In this document: piece after piece, positions 26,496-34,701 of the stretch
How the letters are laid out: each line of letters begins with the position of its first letter
How positions within the stretch are numbered: position 1 is the first letter of the stretch
Assembly: GCA_019745975.1 (NCBI GenBank)
Contig: JAIESQ010000063.1
Location: 1 to 58,956, forward strand
Reading direction: 5' to 3'
Origin: Pirellulales bacterium
Lineage (GTDB): Bacteria; Planctomycetota; Planctomycetia; Pirellulales; JAEUIK01
DNA length: 58,956 nucleotides
Translations under genes and position numbers: made by a program
The notes under the pieces: generated by a model
The model's database searches: none
The model's input: only the letters and a program-made list of their open reading frames with translations
What the model was told of the DNA's origin: nothing

Positions 26496-27236
26496 ATGGA
26501 AGAGACCGTCAACAAAGAGATCCCAGGGAAATCGTTGGCCAATCTGATCGCGTGGCTCAGCGTGTGTGTGCTGTCGGCCGCCTGGGGCGCCGGCATGAAT
26601 GCCGACTGGCAAGCCTATTGGAAGCAACTGGGCGCCTTCGGACTGGCCTCGGCCGTGGGGCTCAACGCGGCGTCGCGCGTGCGCGCCACCTACAAGCGCC
26701 GCGCCGAGCAAAGTGCGCTGGCGAGTCATCTGGAAGAACGCCTCTCGATCTTCGCCGATGAGCCGGAGCTCGATCCCCAGTTGCGGTCGATCGTCGGCCG
26801 CTTGCTCGAAGATGTCGAAGCGGACAACGGCGACAACGACAACGATAATCGCACGCGCTTTCCAGTGGCCTCGGGCTGGCCCGTGCTGGTTACTCCGCTG
26901 GCACCCAAGGGAGGGCCGAGCCGCCGCGTGACGACCACCCGGGCGGTGCTGCGAAATGTATCGCGGACCGGCGTTGGCCTGTTGCACTCGCTCGCCCTGG
27001 CCATTGGTCCCGCGCGCTTGACATGCCGGCTGCGCGATGGCCAGATCGTGTCGCTGGTGATCGAAATCCGCTGGTGCGAACGGCAGCCGGATGGGCGCTT
27101 CGCCAGCGGCGGCCGCTTCCTGGAAGTCACAAATCCCGATCCCAGAGAGCTGGCAGTCCATGCCCAGGGCTTGAACGCCGTCGAATCACTACCAGCGCCC
27201 TGCGGCCACGAGTGCGTCATGACCGTCGGCGGGTGA
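26496..27236 (+). CDS. Membrane protein with C-terminal PilZ-like domain
   Basis: A 246-residue protein. Start 26496 has GGGGAGG about 12 bases upstream. Two hydrophobic segments at about 13-35 and 45-62 anchor it. An acidic Asp/Asn stretch ('EADNGDNDNDN') leads to a C-terminal beta domain: 'VLRNVSRTGVGLLH' and 'FASGGRFLEV' resemble the second PilZ motif and the final strand of PilZ domains. The Arg pair of the first motif (RxxxR) may be 'RRVTTTR'. If so it could bind cyclic di-GMP. Family assignment is by pattern only. It lies between miaB (divergent) and repeat copy B. Confidence 0.55.
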   Translation: MEETVNKEIPGKSLANLIAWLSVCVLSAAWGAGMNADWQAYWKQLGAFGLASAVGLNAASRVRATYKRRAEQSALASHLEERLSIFADEPELDPQLRSIVGRLLEDVEADNGDNDNDNRTRFPVASGWPVLVTPLAPKGGPSRRVTTTRAVLRNVSRTGVGLLHSLALAIGPARLTCRLRDGQIVSLVIEIRWCERQPDGRFASGGRFLEVTNPDPRELAVHAQGLNAVESLPAPCGHECVMTVGG

Positions 27237-27279
27237 GTCGCGTTCGCCCCCGTGCGTGCGCGGCAGGTGCCTGCTACTA

Positions 27280-27419
27280 GAAACAGTTTCAAAACCTGGT
27301 TCGGGTGCCACCGGTGCCACTGCTGGCTTGGCCAGCAGTGCGGAGTTCGATACGGCACTGCTAGACGCTTCTTGCAGCGGCACCAGACGTCGGCTCAGCG
27401 TCAGTTTTGAAACTGCTTC
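27280..27419. repeat. Dispersed inverted-repeat element, copy B
   Basis: A 140-base copy of the element at 20595-20727, in opposite orientation. Left end GAAACAGTTTCAAAACC (27280-27296); right end complementary at 27404-27419 with one mismatch over 16. The internal hairpin CACTGCTGG/CCAGCAGTG is at 27318-27340. It carries a small duplication (GGTGCCACCGGTGCCAC) absent from copy A. The right end lies three bases from the stop of the small minus-strand gene at 27423. Confidence 0.8.
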
Positions 27420-27422
27420 TAC

Positions 27423-27668
27423 TCACTTCGCTGCGGACCGCGATCTCGTCTTCGGATCGAACGGATCATCTCGCCGAAAGCCCGAGATTCTCCTTGCAAT
27501 CCCCTCGCGCTCGGGTAGGCGGCCTGGACGGCGAAGGTGGTGCGACAGCTCGGCCTGGAGCACACGCTGCGGCCACGCGGTCGCCCGCGGAAGCCAGTCG
27601 AAATCACTCCGCCAGAACAATAATTCCCGTCCTTGCTTCTCTCGTTCGTCGTCGAAATCGTTAGACAT
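27423..27668 (-). CDS. Possible small protein downstream of the DUF6308 gene
   Basis: An 81-residue frame that starts eight bases after the DUF6308 stop on the same strand, with GAGGGGGTGAG before the ATG. It is rich in Arg, Trp and Glu ('ELLFWRSDFDWLPRATAWPQRVL'). No family recognised. It could be a real operon partner or a shadow; the close spacing favours a gene. Confidence 0.4.
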   Translation of the reverse strand: MSNDFDDEREKQGRELLFWRSDFDWLPRATAWPQRVLQAELSHHLRRPGRLPEREGIARRISGFRRDDPFDPKTRSRSAAK

Positions 27669-27676
27669 GCTATCGC

Positions 27677-28357
27677 TCACCCCCTCAGCGGCTCCATCTT
27701 CCGGAAATACATCCACCAGATGCTGTCGAAAAGCTGAATCAGCGATCGCTTTGGCTCGATCATCTGAAGCTCGGCCCAGACCGCCACGTTTTCCGGACGC
27801 GCCAGGTCCGTTGCGATCCACTGCAGCGCATCTTCAATCCGCCTCTGATCCTTGACGCTGTCTTGTAACGACTTGCGGCCAGGCCACGACGGATTCATGT
27901 AGGCTCCAAAGATCGCTTGGTTGTCCAGAATCGGAATCAGGGCTGGTCGCTTCTTGTGGAGCACCTTGGTGGCGGTCGAGCTGGCGAAGCCCGGCCAGCT
28001 TGCAACCGTAGCGATCACAGCGGCGGTCGCCGTTCGCTCCTCTGCTGTCGTCGTCTCAAGCGGCTTCGATGTCAGTTGCCGCAGATCGACCGACGCTCCG
28101 CGTTCCAGGATGCTCTTGAAGCACTGGCCGGTCACGCGTGAATTCACCAGCAGCGTGACCGCCAAGTCCTCCGGAACAATTTGGTCAACAGGCGACGAAG
28201 GCGAGAATTCGAGGTACGAGTATCCATCGTCCGCTCGATAGGCGAGGAGCAGTTGCTCCACGTCAAGCACGACACGATCGAGGCTCTTAGCTCCGAGAAC
28301 TAGTTGCATTGACCACTCCTGCGGCGTGCGGGTCCTACCACGCGGCCCTGTCATCAT
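27677..28357 (-). CDS. DUF6308-like protein
   Basis: A 226-residue protein. Start at 28357 (ATGATG) has AGAAGGAG nine bases upstream; the open frame extends further upstream through repeats that are not protein-like. The block 'SSTATKVLHKKRPALIPILDNQAIFGAY' is the signature I associate with DUF6308 proteins, whose fold may be helix-hairpin-helix-like. The earlier part ('YRADDGYSYLEFSPSSPVDQIVPEDLAVTLLVNSRVT') is also typical. Function unknown. It is a single accessory gene flanked by repeats on both sides, and a strong divergent promoter lies 76 bases upstream. Confidence 0.6.
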   Translation of the reverse strand: MMTGPRGRTRTPQEWSMQLVLGAKSLDRVVLDVEQLLLAYRADDGYSYLEFSPSSPVDQIVPEDLAVTLLVNSRVTGQCFKSILERGASVDLRQLTSKPLETTTAEERTATAAVIATVASWPGFASSTATKVLHKKRPALIPILDNQAIFGAYMNPSWPGRKSLQDSVKDQRRIEDALQWIATDLARPENVAVWAELQMIEPKRSLIQLFDSIWWMYFRKMEPLRG

Positions 28358-28432
28358 GACGCCCCGCTCCTTCTCGGCCAAGGCAGCCCGCTCCGCCGAG
28401 TGGCCATTTTTGCACGTGGCCATTTTTGGCCC

Positions 28433-28462
28433 TTGACAAGTGGTCATAAATATGTACATAAT
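28433..28462 (+). promoter_or_regulatory. Strong promoter overlapping a TATGTACATA palindrome
   Basis: TTGACA at 28433-28438 and CATAAT at 28457-28462 with an 18-base spacer. The ten-base perfect palindrome TATGTACATA (28451-28460) covers the -10 region and would suit a dimeric repressor. The promoter points right, into noncoding palindrome-rich DNA, away from the DUF6308 gene. A minus-strand -10 (TATTATG) in the same A/T-rich patch may serve that gene. Confidence 0.5.
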
Positions 28463-28511
28463 AGGCGCGAGCCTTGAGTCCCGAGGCTTGAGAACGGATA
28501 CGCAAGGGTGC

Positions 28512-28678
28512 CATGCCCACGCTCGTCGTGGGCATGCCTGCGTTCGGTTCCCTGAAAACTGAACACCGAGCACTGAAACTAGCCACCACAGGAACCACCT
28601 TGGCGCGCCGGACTGCGCGCTGCACACACCGTGGCACGGCCATCCTGGCCGTGATCTCACATGGGCTAGAAGCCCATG
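28512..28678. repeat. Cluster of three perfect hairpins
   Basis: Perfect inverted repeats: CATGCCCACG/CGTGGGCATG (28512-28536, five-base loop), CACGGCCA/TGGCCGTG (28635-28653, three-base loop), CATGGGCT/AGCCCATG (28660-28678, three-base loop). The last two contain TGGCC/GGGCT themes typical of REP-like dispersed palindromes. No protein-coding frame fits. Part of a noncoding stretch from 28358 to 29304. Confidence 0.65.
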
Positions 28679-28730
28679 CCACGGCTGCGTCCACCCTGCG
28701 CGCCGCGATTGCAAACATCCCATTGACTTG

Positions 28731-28820
28731 TTAGCCGCGGAGCTTGCTCCGCGCGCTAGCGCCTTCGACGCAAAATTGAACGTGATTCGAGCTAGCGCGC
28801 GGGATAAATCCCGCGGCTAA
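28731..28820. repeat. Compound 90-base inverted repeat
   Basis: TTAGCCGCGG (28731-28740) pairs with CCGCGGCTAA (28811-28820), and GCGCGCTAGC (28751-28760) pairs with GCTAGCGCGC (28791-28800). A nested hairpin CGCGGAGC/GCTCCGCG lies in the left arm and GGGAT/ATCCC in the right arm. This is the layout of a paired-REP (BIME-like) element. Confidence 0.65.
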
Positions 28821-28828
28821 CGACTGTC

Positions 28829-28955
28829 TTGGACGCAATACTCCCTTTGGACGCAACTTGGACGGACGCTTCCGACGATTTGCGTCCAAGAATAACTCAT
28901 TGCAAAGAAAGGACTTAACTGACTGTAACAGCCCCTTTGGACGGTTTGGACGCAA
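28829..28955. repeat. Iterated TTGGACGCAA motif
   Basis: Exact TTGGACGCAA occurs at 28829-28838, 28847-28856 and 28946-28955, and inverted (TTGCGTCCAA) at 28880-28889. Diverged forms TTGGACGGAC (28858) and TTGGACGGTT (28937) lie between. A ten-base word repeated four times within 127 bases of GC-rich DNA is far above chance. Could be an iterated protein-binding site or part of an RNA structure. Confidence 0.65.
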
Positions 28956-29304
28956 ATTCCCGGACAATCTTATTCTGGGGGACCCCCGTGACATTTGGGG
29001 GCCGTGACATGTTGGGGTGCTGTCCAGCCACCGACCACAAGCTGCTCCCCCGATCCGCTGTTCTGCCTCGTTCAGCTCCCATGCGTCGTCGCGACCATGA
29101 TCGATCACACCCTCTTTGGCCCCGGAGAGTAGGCAGCCACACCCCGCCAATTCCTACCACAGCCAATGATCCACCTACGTTTCTGACGCCCACACAAACG
29201 GATCGCTGCTGCCCAAGATTCTCTTGCTGCCGCCGAATTGCTGGCGTTACAACCAGCGGCTGACGCTGCGATCGTTCGGAGCGCGATCTCAAAGGGGAGA
29301 AACC
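28956..29304. other. Intergenic region, no gene seen
   Basis: About 350 bases before the frameshifted DUF1559 gene. It has a doubled GTGACAT word (28989-28995, 29004-29010) and a GGGGGACCCCC palindrome near 28977. Open frames on both strands are Pro/Arg/Thr-rich and unconvincing. Confidence 0.4.
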
Positions 29305-30650
29305 ATGCGCCGCGCTGTCTGGTTGGTGATGCTGCTGATGCCGCTGTGGGCGGTTTTGTTCGTTACGTCGATAACGCGCGCTGCCGAAGGGCCAGACAAG
29401 CTTGACGCGACACCGCGCGTCCTTGATCAGTTCAAATTCGATTTACGCCACGCTTTTCCAGCGATGTCTGTGAAGCTCGAAGGAGACGGAATCGTCCGGC
29501 TGGTCATCCCCAAAGAAGACTACGCGCGCGCAACCGCCCAGGGACAGGTGCTTTCCGAAGGATATTATCTGGCGATCGCTGGCGCCAACTTCGGCGCACC
29601 GCGGATCGAGGGGGCCAGCCTGCTGCGCATGCAGATCACCGATGTCGCTGAAGAGGGGAAGGTCCGCGCCGAGATCGGGCAGGCGACCGCTGCAAAACTC
29701 AAGCGCCACCTCTTCGTGCTGTTGTTTCGCCCGCTAGATGTCACGACCGCGCGGCTCAAGGCCGTGACGGCAATCACGCCGCTCGAAGAAGGGCTGCCGC
29801 CAGCGTCCGCCGCGCCCGCCGACCCGCGCGCGTTTCAAGAAGCCCATCTCGCGAAGTCGCTGGTCAATCTCAGGCAGATCGGGCTGGCGATGCACAATTT
29901 CCACAGCGCCTACGGGAGTTTCCCGCCGGCGCTGGTGCGCGGCCCCGACGGCACGCCGTGGCATAGTTGGCGCGAGATCTTGCTGCCGTTTCTGGAACAA
30001 CAGAACTTATACGAGCAATATCGTTTCGATGAAGCTTGGGATGGCCCCAATAACAAGCTGCTCATCGAGAAGATGCCTGACGTCTACTCCGACCCGATTC
30101 ACGGCGAGAACAAGGACCACTTCACGCACTACGCCGCCATCACCGGCGAGGGGACGGCCTTCACGGCAGAAGGACTGAAGTTCGACGGCCGGAAGCCCGT
30201 GCTAGGCAAGGATACGCGCATTTCGGCGATAGCCGACGGACTCTCGAACACGCTGTTGGTGGGCTCGATTTCGCCGGCCGAGAAGGTTCCCTGGACGAAA
30301 CCGCAAGACCTGGTGCTGGCCGATGATTTTCCAGTTCCGGGTGACAAGGGAGGTTTCGCGCTTCCCTACAAGCTCCCGGTTGGCAATTGCGGGGCCTTTC
30401 TCGTCGCCGACGGCTCTGTTCAACTCCTCGCCAGGCGGCGGACATGGCCAAGTTCCGCGCGCTGCTAACGATCTTCGGCCGCGAGGCCAACGACGGCTCA
30501 ATGCTGGGTGTGATTCCGGTGCCCGTGACCTCGATGGGAAATGACCCCCCAAGCCCTATGGTCTACCTGCTGCGCGAGGGAGACAAAGTCACGGCACGGC
30601 TGGTGCTCGAGCGTGTTGGGCAACCGCCGAAAGTGGTTCTGCCGCGCTAG
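29305..30650 (+). pseudogene. DUF1559 domain protein, frameshifted near its end
   Basis: Start 29305 with AAAGGGGAGA upstream and a signal peptide (residues 1-27). The first frame reads through a variable N-terminal domain (30-190), then the DUF1559 segment: 'NLRQIGLAMHNFHSAYGSFPPA', 'WREILLPFLEQQNLY', 'DGLSNTLLVG', 'FLVADGSVQLLA', and stops at 30468. The expected continuation 'MAKFRALLTIFGREAND' lies in another frame (to 30650), so one base seems to be missing near 30430-30434. There is no slippery heptamer there. Either a genuine decay event or a sequencing error. Unlike many family members it lacks a prepilin-type N-terminus. Confidence 0.7.
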
Positions 30651-30687
30651 CATATTACAGACGGAGGTGCGAATCCGGCGGCGATCC

Positions 30688-31386
30688 TCAGCAGCTCGCC
30701 AAGGCAACCTCATCGGCTTGCAGCAGCCGGTACAGTGTCTTGCGATGCAAACCGAGCTGGCGGGCGGCGGCGGCTTTGTTGCCATCGCAACTGCGAATCA
30801 CTTCGCGAATGATCTGCCGCTCGATGGCGCGCAAGTCTCCTTCGAGGCGCACCTGAATCGTGGGCGCGCCCCCTGCGATCGAGCTGCCGGTCACCGTCGC
30901 TTGCCGTGTACCCTCGGCCTCTTCATCGCATCCGAAGGCGTGGGCATCGTCCAAGGCTAGGAGCGTTGGTGACGGTTTCTTGGCCGGTTCGGGCTGCGGT
31001 CGTCGGGCTTTGATGCGGCGCTGGGCCACGGCGGCGCGCGACAGCGCTTGCACGATCCCCTGCGCCGTGAGCGGTTTGATCAGGTAGTCGACCGCTCCGA
31101 GCCGCAGCGCTTCGACCGCCGAGTCGAACGAAGCCGTGGCGGTCATGAAGATCACCGGCGTTTGGCAGCCGCGCCGCCGCAGTTCGGCGACCAGGGGCAG
31201 TCCGGGCCGCTGCGGTGCCCGCAGATCGATGAAGGCGGCGTCGACTCCCTGCTGTTCGATAAACGTCGATCCGCCAGCGAAGTCGCATGTTGCCGCGACC
31301 TGCACACCCTCGCCGAAGAGAACTTCGTGAATGACCCGACAAACTTCCGGATCGTCGTCGATCACGGCAACGCGCATGATGGACAT
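30688..31386 (-). CDS. Response regulator with Fis-type DNA-binding domain (RegA/PrrA-like)
   Basis: A 232-residue protein. Start 31386 with AAAGGAGG upstream. The receiver domain (4-120) has the acidic patch DDD (10-12), phospho-acceptor D54 ('AFIDLRAP'), T82 and K104 ('YLIKPLT'). After a Pro/Arg-rich linker, residues about 190-225 form a Fis-type helix-turn-helix ('IIREVIRSCDGNKAAAARQLGLHRKTLYRLL'). The layout is that of the RegA/PrrA/ActR group rather than NtrC, as no AAA+ domain is present. No histidine kinase gene is adjacent, so it is an orphan here. Confidence 0.88.
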   Translation of the reverse strand: MSIMRVAVIDDDPEVCRVIHEVLFGEGVQVAATCDFAGGSTFIEQQGVDAAFIDLRAPQRPGLPLVAELRRRGCQTPVIFMTATASFDSAVEALRLGAVDYLIKPLTAQGIVQALSRAAVAQRRIKARRPQPEPAKKPSPTLLALDDAHAFGCDEEAEGTRQATVTGSSIAGGAPTIQVRLEGDLRAIERQIIREVIRSCDGNKAAAARQLGLHRKTLYRLLQADEVALASC

Positions 31387-31876
31387 GCTTGCCCCCTCCT
31401 TTGTTGATGGTGGATGCCAGTTACCACCGGATGCGGTAGCCCGGCCAAATCGTCGACCCGCAAGGAACCGACGGCGGCCGAACAAGCACAACCATTTCAA
31501 GGAACTGCGGACGCACTCGGCAAGCAATCAAAGCGCGCGAGGCAAGGTCTGGCGGCTGGTGCCCCGCGGGGGCACGGCGCCAGGAGTGCTCGTCAACCCT
31601 ACGCCACGGACACGTCGGTGCCAGCGATTCAGAAAAATCCAAGTTTGTGAAAGTTTTCCCGGAGTTAGTGTGACACGATCGACAATTTCGCGCGACGCGG
31701 ACGATTCGCCCGAGCTCAAGTCGTGCATGCCGTCGGTAGACAATTTCACCGGCAATTCGCCCCCCGTCTCTTGCCTCGCGCGCCCGGCTGATTAGTCTGG
31801 AACTGCGGGTTGTGACGGCCGCGCGGCGGTCGACTTGAAAAGTTTTCCAGCGGAATCTCGGCAGAGGCATTCGACC
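31387..31876. other. Divergent intergenic region
   Basis: About 490 bases between the response regulator and the exported Tyr/Pro-rich protein. A hairpin TGCCCC/GGGGCA lies at 31560-31574. Open frames are not protein-like. No clear promoter boxes; the region from 31640 to 31700 is the most A/T-rich. Confidence 0.4.
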
Positions 31877-32347
31877 ATGACTATCGGGCGAGCGATCGGT
31901 GGCGCGGCGTTGTTGGTTTTGGTGGCGCTGGTGGCCCAGCCCGCCGCAGCGCAAACCGGATGGGGCCAATGGGGGGCGTGGGGCGGCTACTACGGCGGGT
32001 TGAACTACAACGTGTACACGCAGGACCCGGCGCCCTATTTCGCGTTGCATCCGCCGGTCTACTACAGCCGCCCGGTACCACGGCCGTATGGCTACAGTCC
32101 GTTCGCCTATCCGCCGTACATCATGACGCCGGAACCGAAGCTGGAAGAACCGCTGACGATGTTGAATCCGCATGCCCCGCGTTCGACGCCGGCGTCGCGC
32201 AGCGCGTCGACGACCGATCGCACCACGCGCGTGCAGCCGCTGCGGATCAAGAATCCCTACGTGATTGCCGCCGCGGCGCCGACCGCCAAGCCAGCCGAGC
32301 CCGTCGTCTCGCGCCCCCATACGGTATATCCCGCGGCGGGGCGCTAA
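31877..32347 (+). CDS. Exported Tyr/Pro-rich planctomycete protein
   Basis: A 156-residue protein. Start 31877 chosen for AGAGG upstream and because a signal peptide (1-26, 'VAQPAAAQ') follows at once. The mature N-terminal part is rich in Gly, Tyr and Trp ('WGQWGAWGGYYGGLNYNVY'), then 'PYFALHPPVYYSRPVPRPYGYSPFAYPP', a segment I recognise as conserved in small exported planctomycete proteins of unknown function. The C-terminus is a basic Pro/Ala tail. Its stop codon overlaps that of the convergent methyltransferase gene by three bases. Confidence 0.7.
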   Translation: MTIGRAIGGAALLVLVALVAQPAAAQTGWGQWGAWGGYYGGLNYNVYTQDPAPYFALHPPVYYSRPVPRPYGYSPFAYPPYIMTPEPKLEEPLTMLNPHAPRSTPASRSASTTDRTTRVQPLRIKNPYVIAAAAPTAKPAEPVVSRPHTVYPAAGR

Positions 32348-33513
32348 CCGCGCTTTGCTTTGCTCGCGCGCTTTTTGATGGTGGGACCAGATGGCTTGGC
32401 AGCCCGGCGCGCTCGCTGCCCGCGCGCGGCGGCGGTGCGCACGCTGCGCGTCGCCGCCACGCAAACCTCCTGACGGTTGTGTGCCAATTGTCGCGCGCGC
32501 ACGGTGCCGTATCCCCACGACTGAATCCGCGCCAGATACGCCGGCAACTCTTCGGCCAGCTCCCACTCCGGCAACTTGAGGGTCAACAGCAGGCCGCGGA
32601 TGTCGACCTCGGGGTGGGTGACAATCGCTTCGACCGTATCAAGCGTGTACTGCGGCGCGACGTTCAAATCGGCGGTCAGCCAGCGGAAACCGCGAAACTC
32701 GCGACGCCGCACTTCGGCTCCCCGTTTGCGCACGTGGGTGAAGCGGGAGTTCGCCATGACGTGGGGATGGATCTCCGCGGGATCGATTCCGGTGACGACT
32801 AAGCCCGCATCCAACAGCGCTTGCGCGGCGCCGCCGGGTGCGGCACCGATCTCGACGATGCGCTGAGCCGGCCGGACCGGCAGACCAGACCAGGCGAGGG
32901 CTTCGGCCATCTTCGCATAAGCGCGCGAGACAGCGTGCGGTGGCGCTTCGATCGGCAAGAAACCGCCGGCATAGCGCGATGTCAGCCCTGTCGCCCGGTG
33001 ATAGCCAATCCACCACTGCTGGGGCTCTAGCAACACACAATCGAGAACCAGTTCGCCGGGCGCGGCTACCGGTTCGGCGCGGAACCTGGCGCCAGCAGAC
33101 TTACCGCCGACGGGCGTCGTCGCACGCGCGGCCAGCAGAACATCGCGCGCTTCGGCTGCCGCGGCGTTAGGGCCGGGATCGTAGCCGCGAGAACCGGCGG
33201 GCGCCGTATCGCGCGACCAGGCGTGCAAGCGTTCGATCGGCAGTTCCGCGGCTAGCCGCCACGCCAAGTCGGCGCGCTCGGCCGGCGACGAAGCGGCTGC
33301 CGGACCCAAGCTGAATCCGTACGCCCGCGCGAACGCCGAGCCCAGCTCGAAATCGTCGGCCAGCTTGTGCCCCGGCGGCAGCTTGAACGTAAGAAACCCG
33401 GGACGCGAATAGGCAAAGCGCAGCGCCGGCCAGTCGCGCGCGATCTCGTGCTTGACCGCCGCTTCGGCCCCGAGCTGGCACGTGATGAACAGAAATCCTG
33501 GCTCGCTTGGCAT
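32344..33513 (-). CDS. RlmM-like 23S rRNA 2'-O-methyltransferase (FtsJ fold)
   Basis: A 389-residue protein. The N-terminal part begins 'LFITCQLGAEAAVKHEI' as in THUMP-type RNA methyltransferases. The Rossmann domain shows the SAM motif 'VEIGAAPGGAAQALLDAG', then 'VTGIDPA', 'FRWLTADLNVAP' and 'GLLLTLKLPEW' with the catalytic Lys. The layout matches RlmM (rlmM/ygdE), which methylates C2498 of 23S rRNA, though the N-terminal half is divergent. A lysine/arginine-rich tail ends the protein. Convergent overlap with the upstream-encoded exported protein. Confidence 0.75.
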   Translation of the reverse strand: MPSEPGFLFITCQLGAEAAVKHEIARDWPALRFAYSRPGFLTFKLPPGHKLADDFELGSAFARAYGFSLGPAAASSPAERADLAWRLAAELPIERLHAWSRDTAPAGSRGYDPGPNAAAAEARDVLLAARATTPVGGKSAGARFRAEPVAAPGELVLDCVLLEPQQWWIGYHRATGLTSRYAGGFLPIEAPPHAVSRAYAKMAEALAWSGLPVRPAQRIVEIGAAPGGAAQALLDAGLVVTGIDPAEIHPHVMANSRFTHVRKRGAEVRRREFRGFRWLTADLNVAPQYTLDTVEAIVTHPEVDIRGLLLTLKLPEWELAEELPAYLARIQSWGYGTVRARQLAHNRQEVCVAATRSVRTAAARGQRARRAAKPSGPTIKKRASKAKRG

Positions 33514-33599
33514 CGCGCCATTATGGCGCGGCGCTCGAGAGGGCGACAGTCGGGAGGCGCTCGATGTCGGCCGAGAGTCCGACCGGGCGACGCGCCGCG

Positions 33600-34019
33600 C
33601 TAACTGCCCGACTGACGATTAGCGCCAAAGTAACCTTGATAGTCCATGTAGCGCGAGGCGTGCCCTGTCGCCCGCACGCGCTGCGGCGTACCGCGTTGAC
33701 GCAGGTCCTGCGGCTGAACTTCGTTCTGCAATTCGTCGAGCTCGGCTTGCCGCATGCGATTGGTCTGATCTTGCCGCACTTGTGGCCGCACCAGCGTGAA
33801 GTAGTTGAGCGCCGGGTTCGTGTCGTTGCGCAACAAGTTGAGATATGGGCTGAACGACGGCGTGCGCTGCGCGGCCGCCGCGCGACGCGACACGCGATTG
33901 CGCTGCGCGGGGCTCATCTCCGACCGCACTTGCGCCGAGGCCGCCGGCACGCACACGGCGACCAACACAAGCGCCAGCCAAACGCGCCCCAACCGCTGAG
34001 CGAACGCGAAGCGTGCCAT
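33600..34019 (-). CDS. Small exported hypothetical protein
   Basis: A 139-residue protein. Start 34019 with AGGAG about ten bases upstream. Signal peptide 1-30 ('LVAVCVPAASAQ'). The mature protein is rich in Arg, Gln and Asn, without cysteines; 'FSPYLNLLRNDTNPALNYFTLVRPQV' resembles segments in other small exported planctomycete proteins. No enzymatic motif. Likely periplasmic or surface-attached. Confidence 0.7.
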   Translation of the reverse strand: MARFAFAQRLGRVWLALVLVAVCVPAASAQVRSEMSPAQRNRVSRRAAAAQRTPSFSPYLNLLRNDTNPALNYFTLVRPQVRQDQTNRMRQAELDELQNEVQPQDLRQRGTPQRVRATGHASRYMDYQGYFGANRQSGS

Positions 34020-34327
34020 CGTGAATTCTCCTAATTCGCTGCGCAAAGAACGACCCCCGGCCGACCATCGGAAGGCCGGAGTCCTTATTGAACGCGCTCC
34101 AGTGGATTCTTTCACCGCGCAGCTATCAATAATTGCCTGGCGACCAATGCCGCTGGCGCTCGCCCCAACTTCCTCGCGCACTCTGCCCGGCCTCTACCAT
34201 CGGCAAAGTCGTCGGCCAGGTTGAGGCGATTCGCGAGCCGGCAGCGGAATGGCCTGCCCCGGCCGAGATAATCCCCGGCGAAACCGCCGCTCCCACTGCT
34301 AGCATACGTCGCCAGGAAACTCCTCGC
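34020..34327. other. Intergenic region, no intact gene seen
   Basis: About 300 bases between the exported protein gene (minus) and the dehydrogenase relic (plus). It should contain the divergent promoter for 33600-34019; no convincing boxes. Confidence 0.4.
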
Positions 34328-34566
34328 ATGCGCATGGCCGCTTTCGACGCGCGCAGCTACGACCGCGACGCGTTTTCGGCGGCCAACGCCGCCGACACGA
34401 GTTGGTGTTTCTCGAACCGCGCTTGACCGCCGTCACCGCGCCGTTGGCCGAAGGCTTTCCGGCCGTCTGCTCGTTCGTGAACGACGCGGCCGACGCCGAC
34501 GCGCTCCGCAGGCTACATGACTACAAAGTACGCCCACCACGGTGTCGGCCGTTGTCCACGCGCTAG
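34328..34566 (+). pseudogene. 5' relic of a D-2-hydroxyacid dehydrogenase (LdhA-like)
   Basis: Two frames together spell an LdhA-like N-terminus. 'MRMAAFDARSYDRDAFSAAN' runs from 34328 in one frame. Then after a frameshift near 34396, 'HELVFLEPRLTAVTAPLAEG' and 'FPAVCSFVNDAADADALRRL' follow in the next frame to about 34515, where similarity ends. D-lactate dehydrogenases are about 330 residues, so over 80% is missing. The rest is replaced by unrelated sequence containing a doubled GCCCACCACGG word (34532, 34601). Confidence 0.65.
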
Positions 34567-34701
34567 TGCTTGCGGTTCACCGCCGACGCTTCGATAATCG
34601 GCCCACCACGGCGTCCCCCCGTGGCACGTCTTCAGACAGCTCGCACCGTTGTGCGGCGGCCTGTCGGCGTCCCCTGCCGGTGTTTGCGGAGTGCAAAGAA
34701 C

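Noticed and set aside
28937-29263. A 108-codon frame upstream of the DUF1559 gene
   Set aside because: Starts inside the iterated repeat, has no ribosome site, and the product is Pro/Arg/Thr-rich without conserved-looking blocks.
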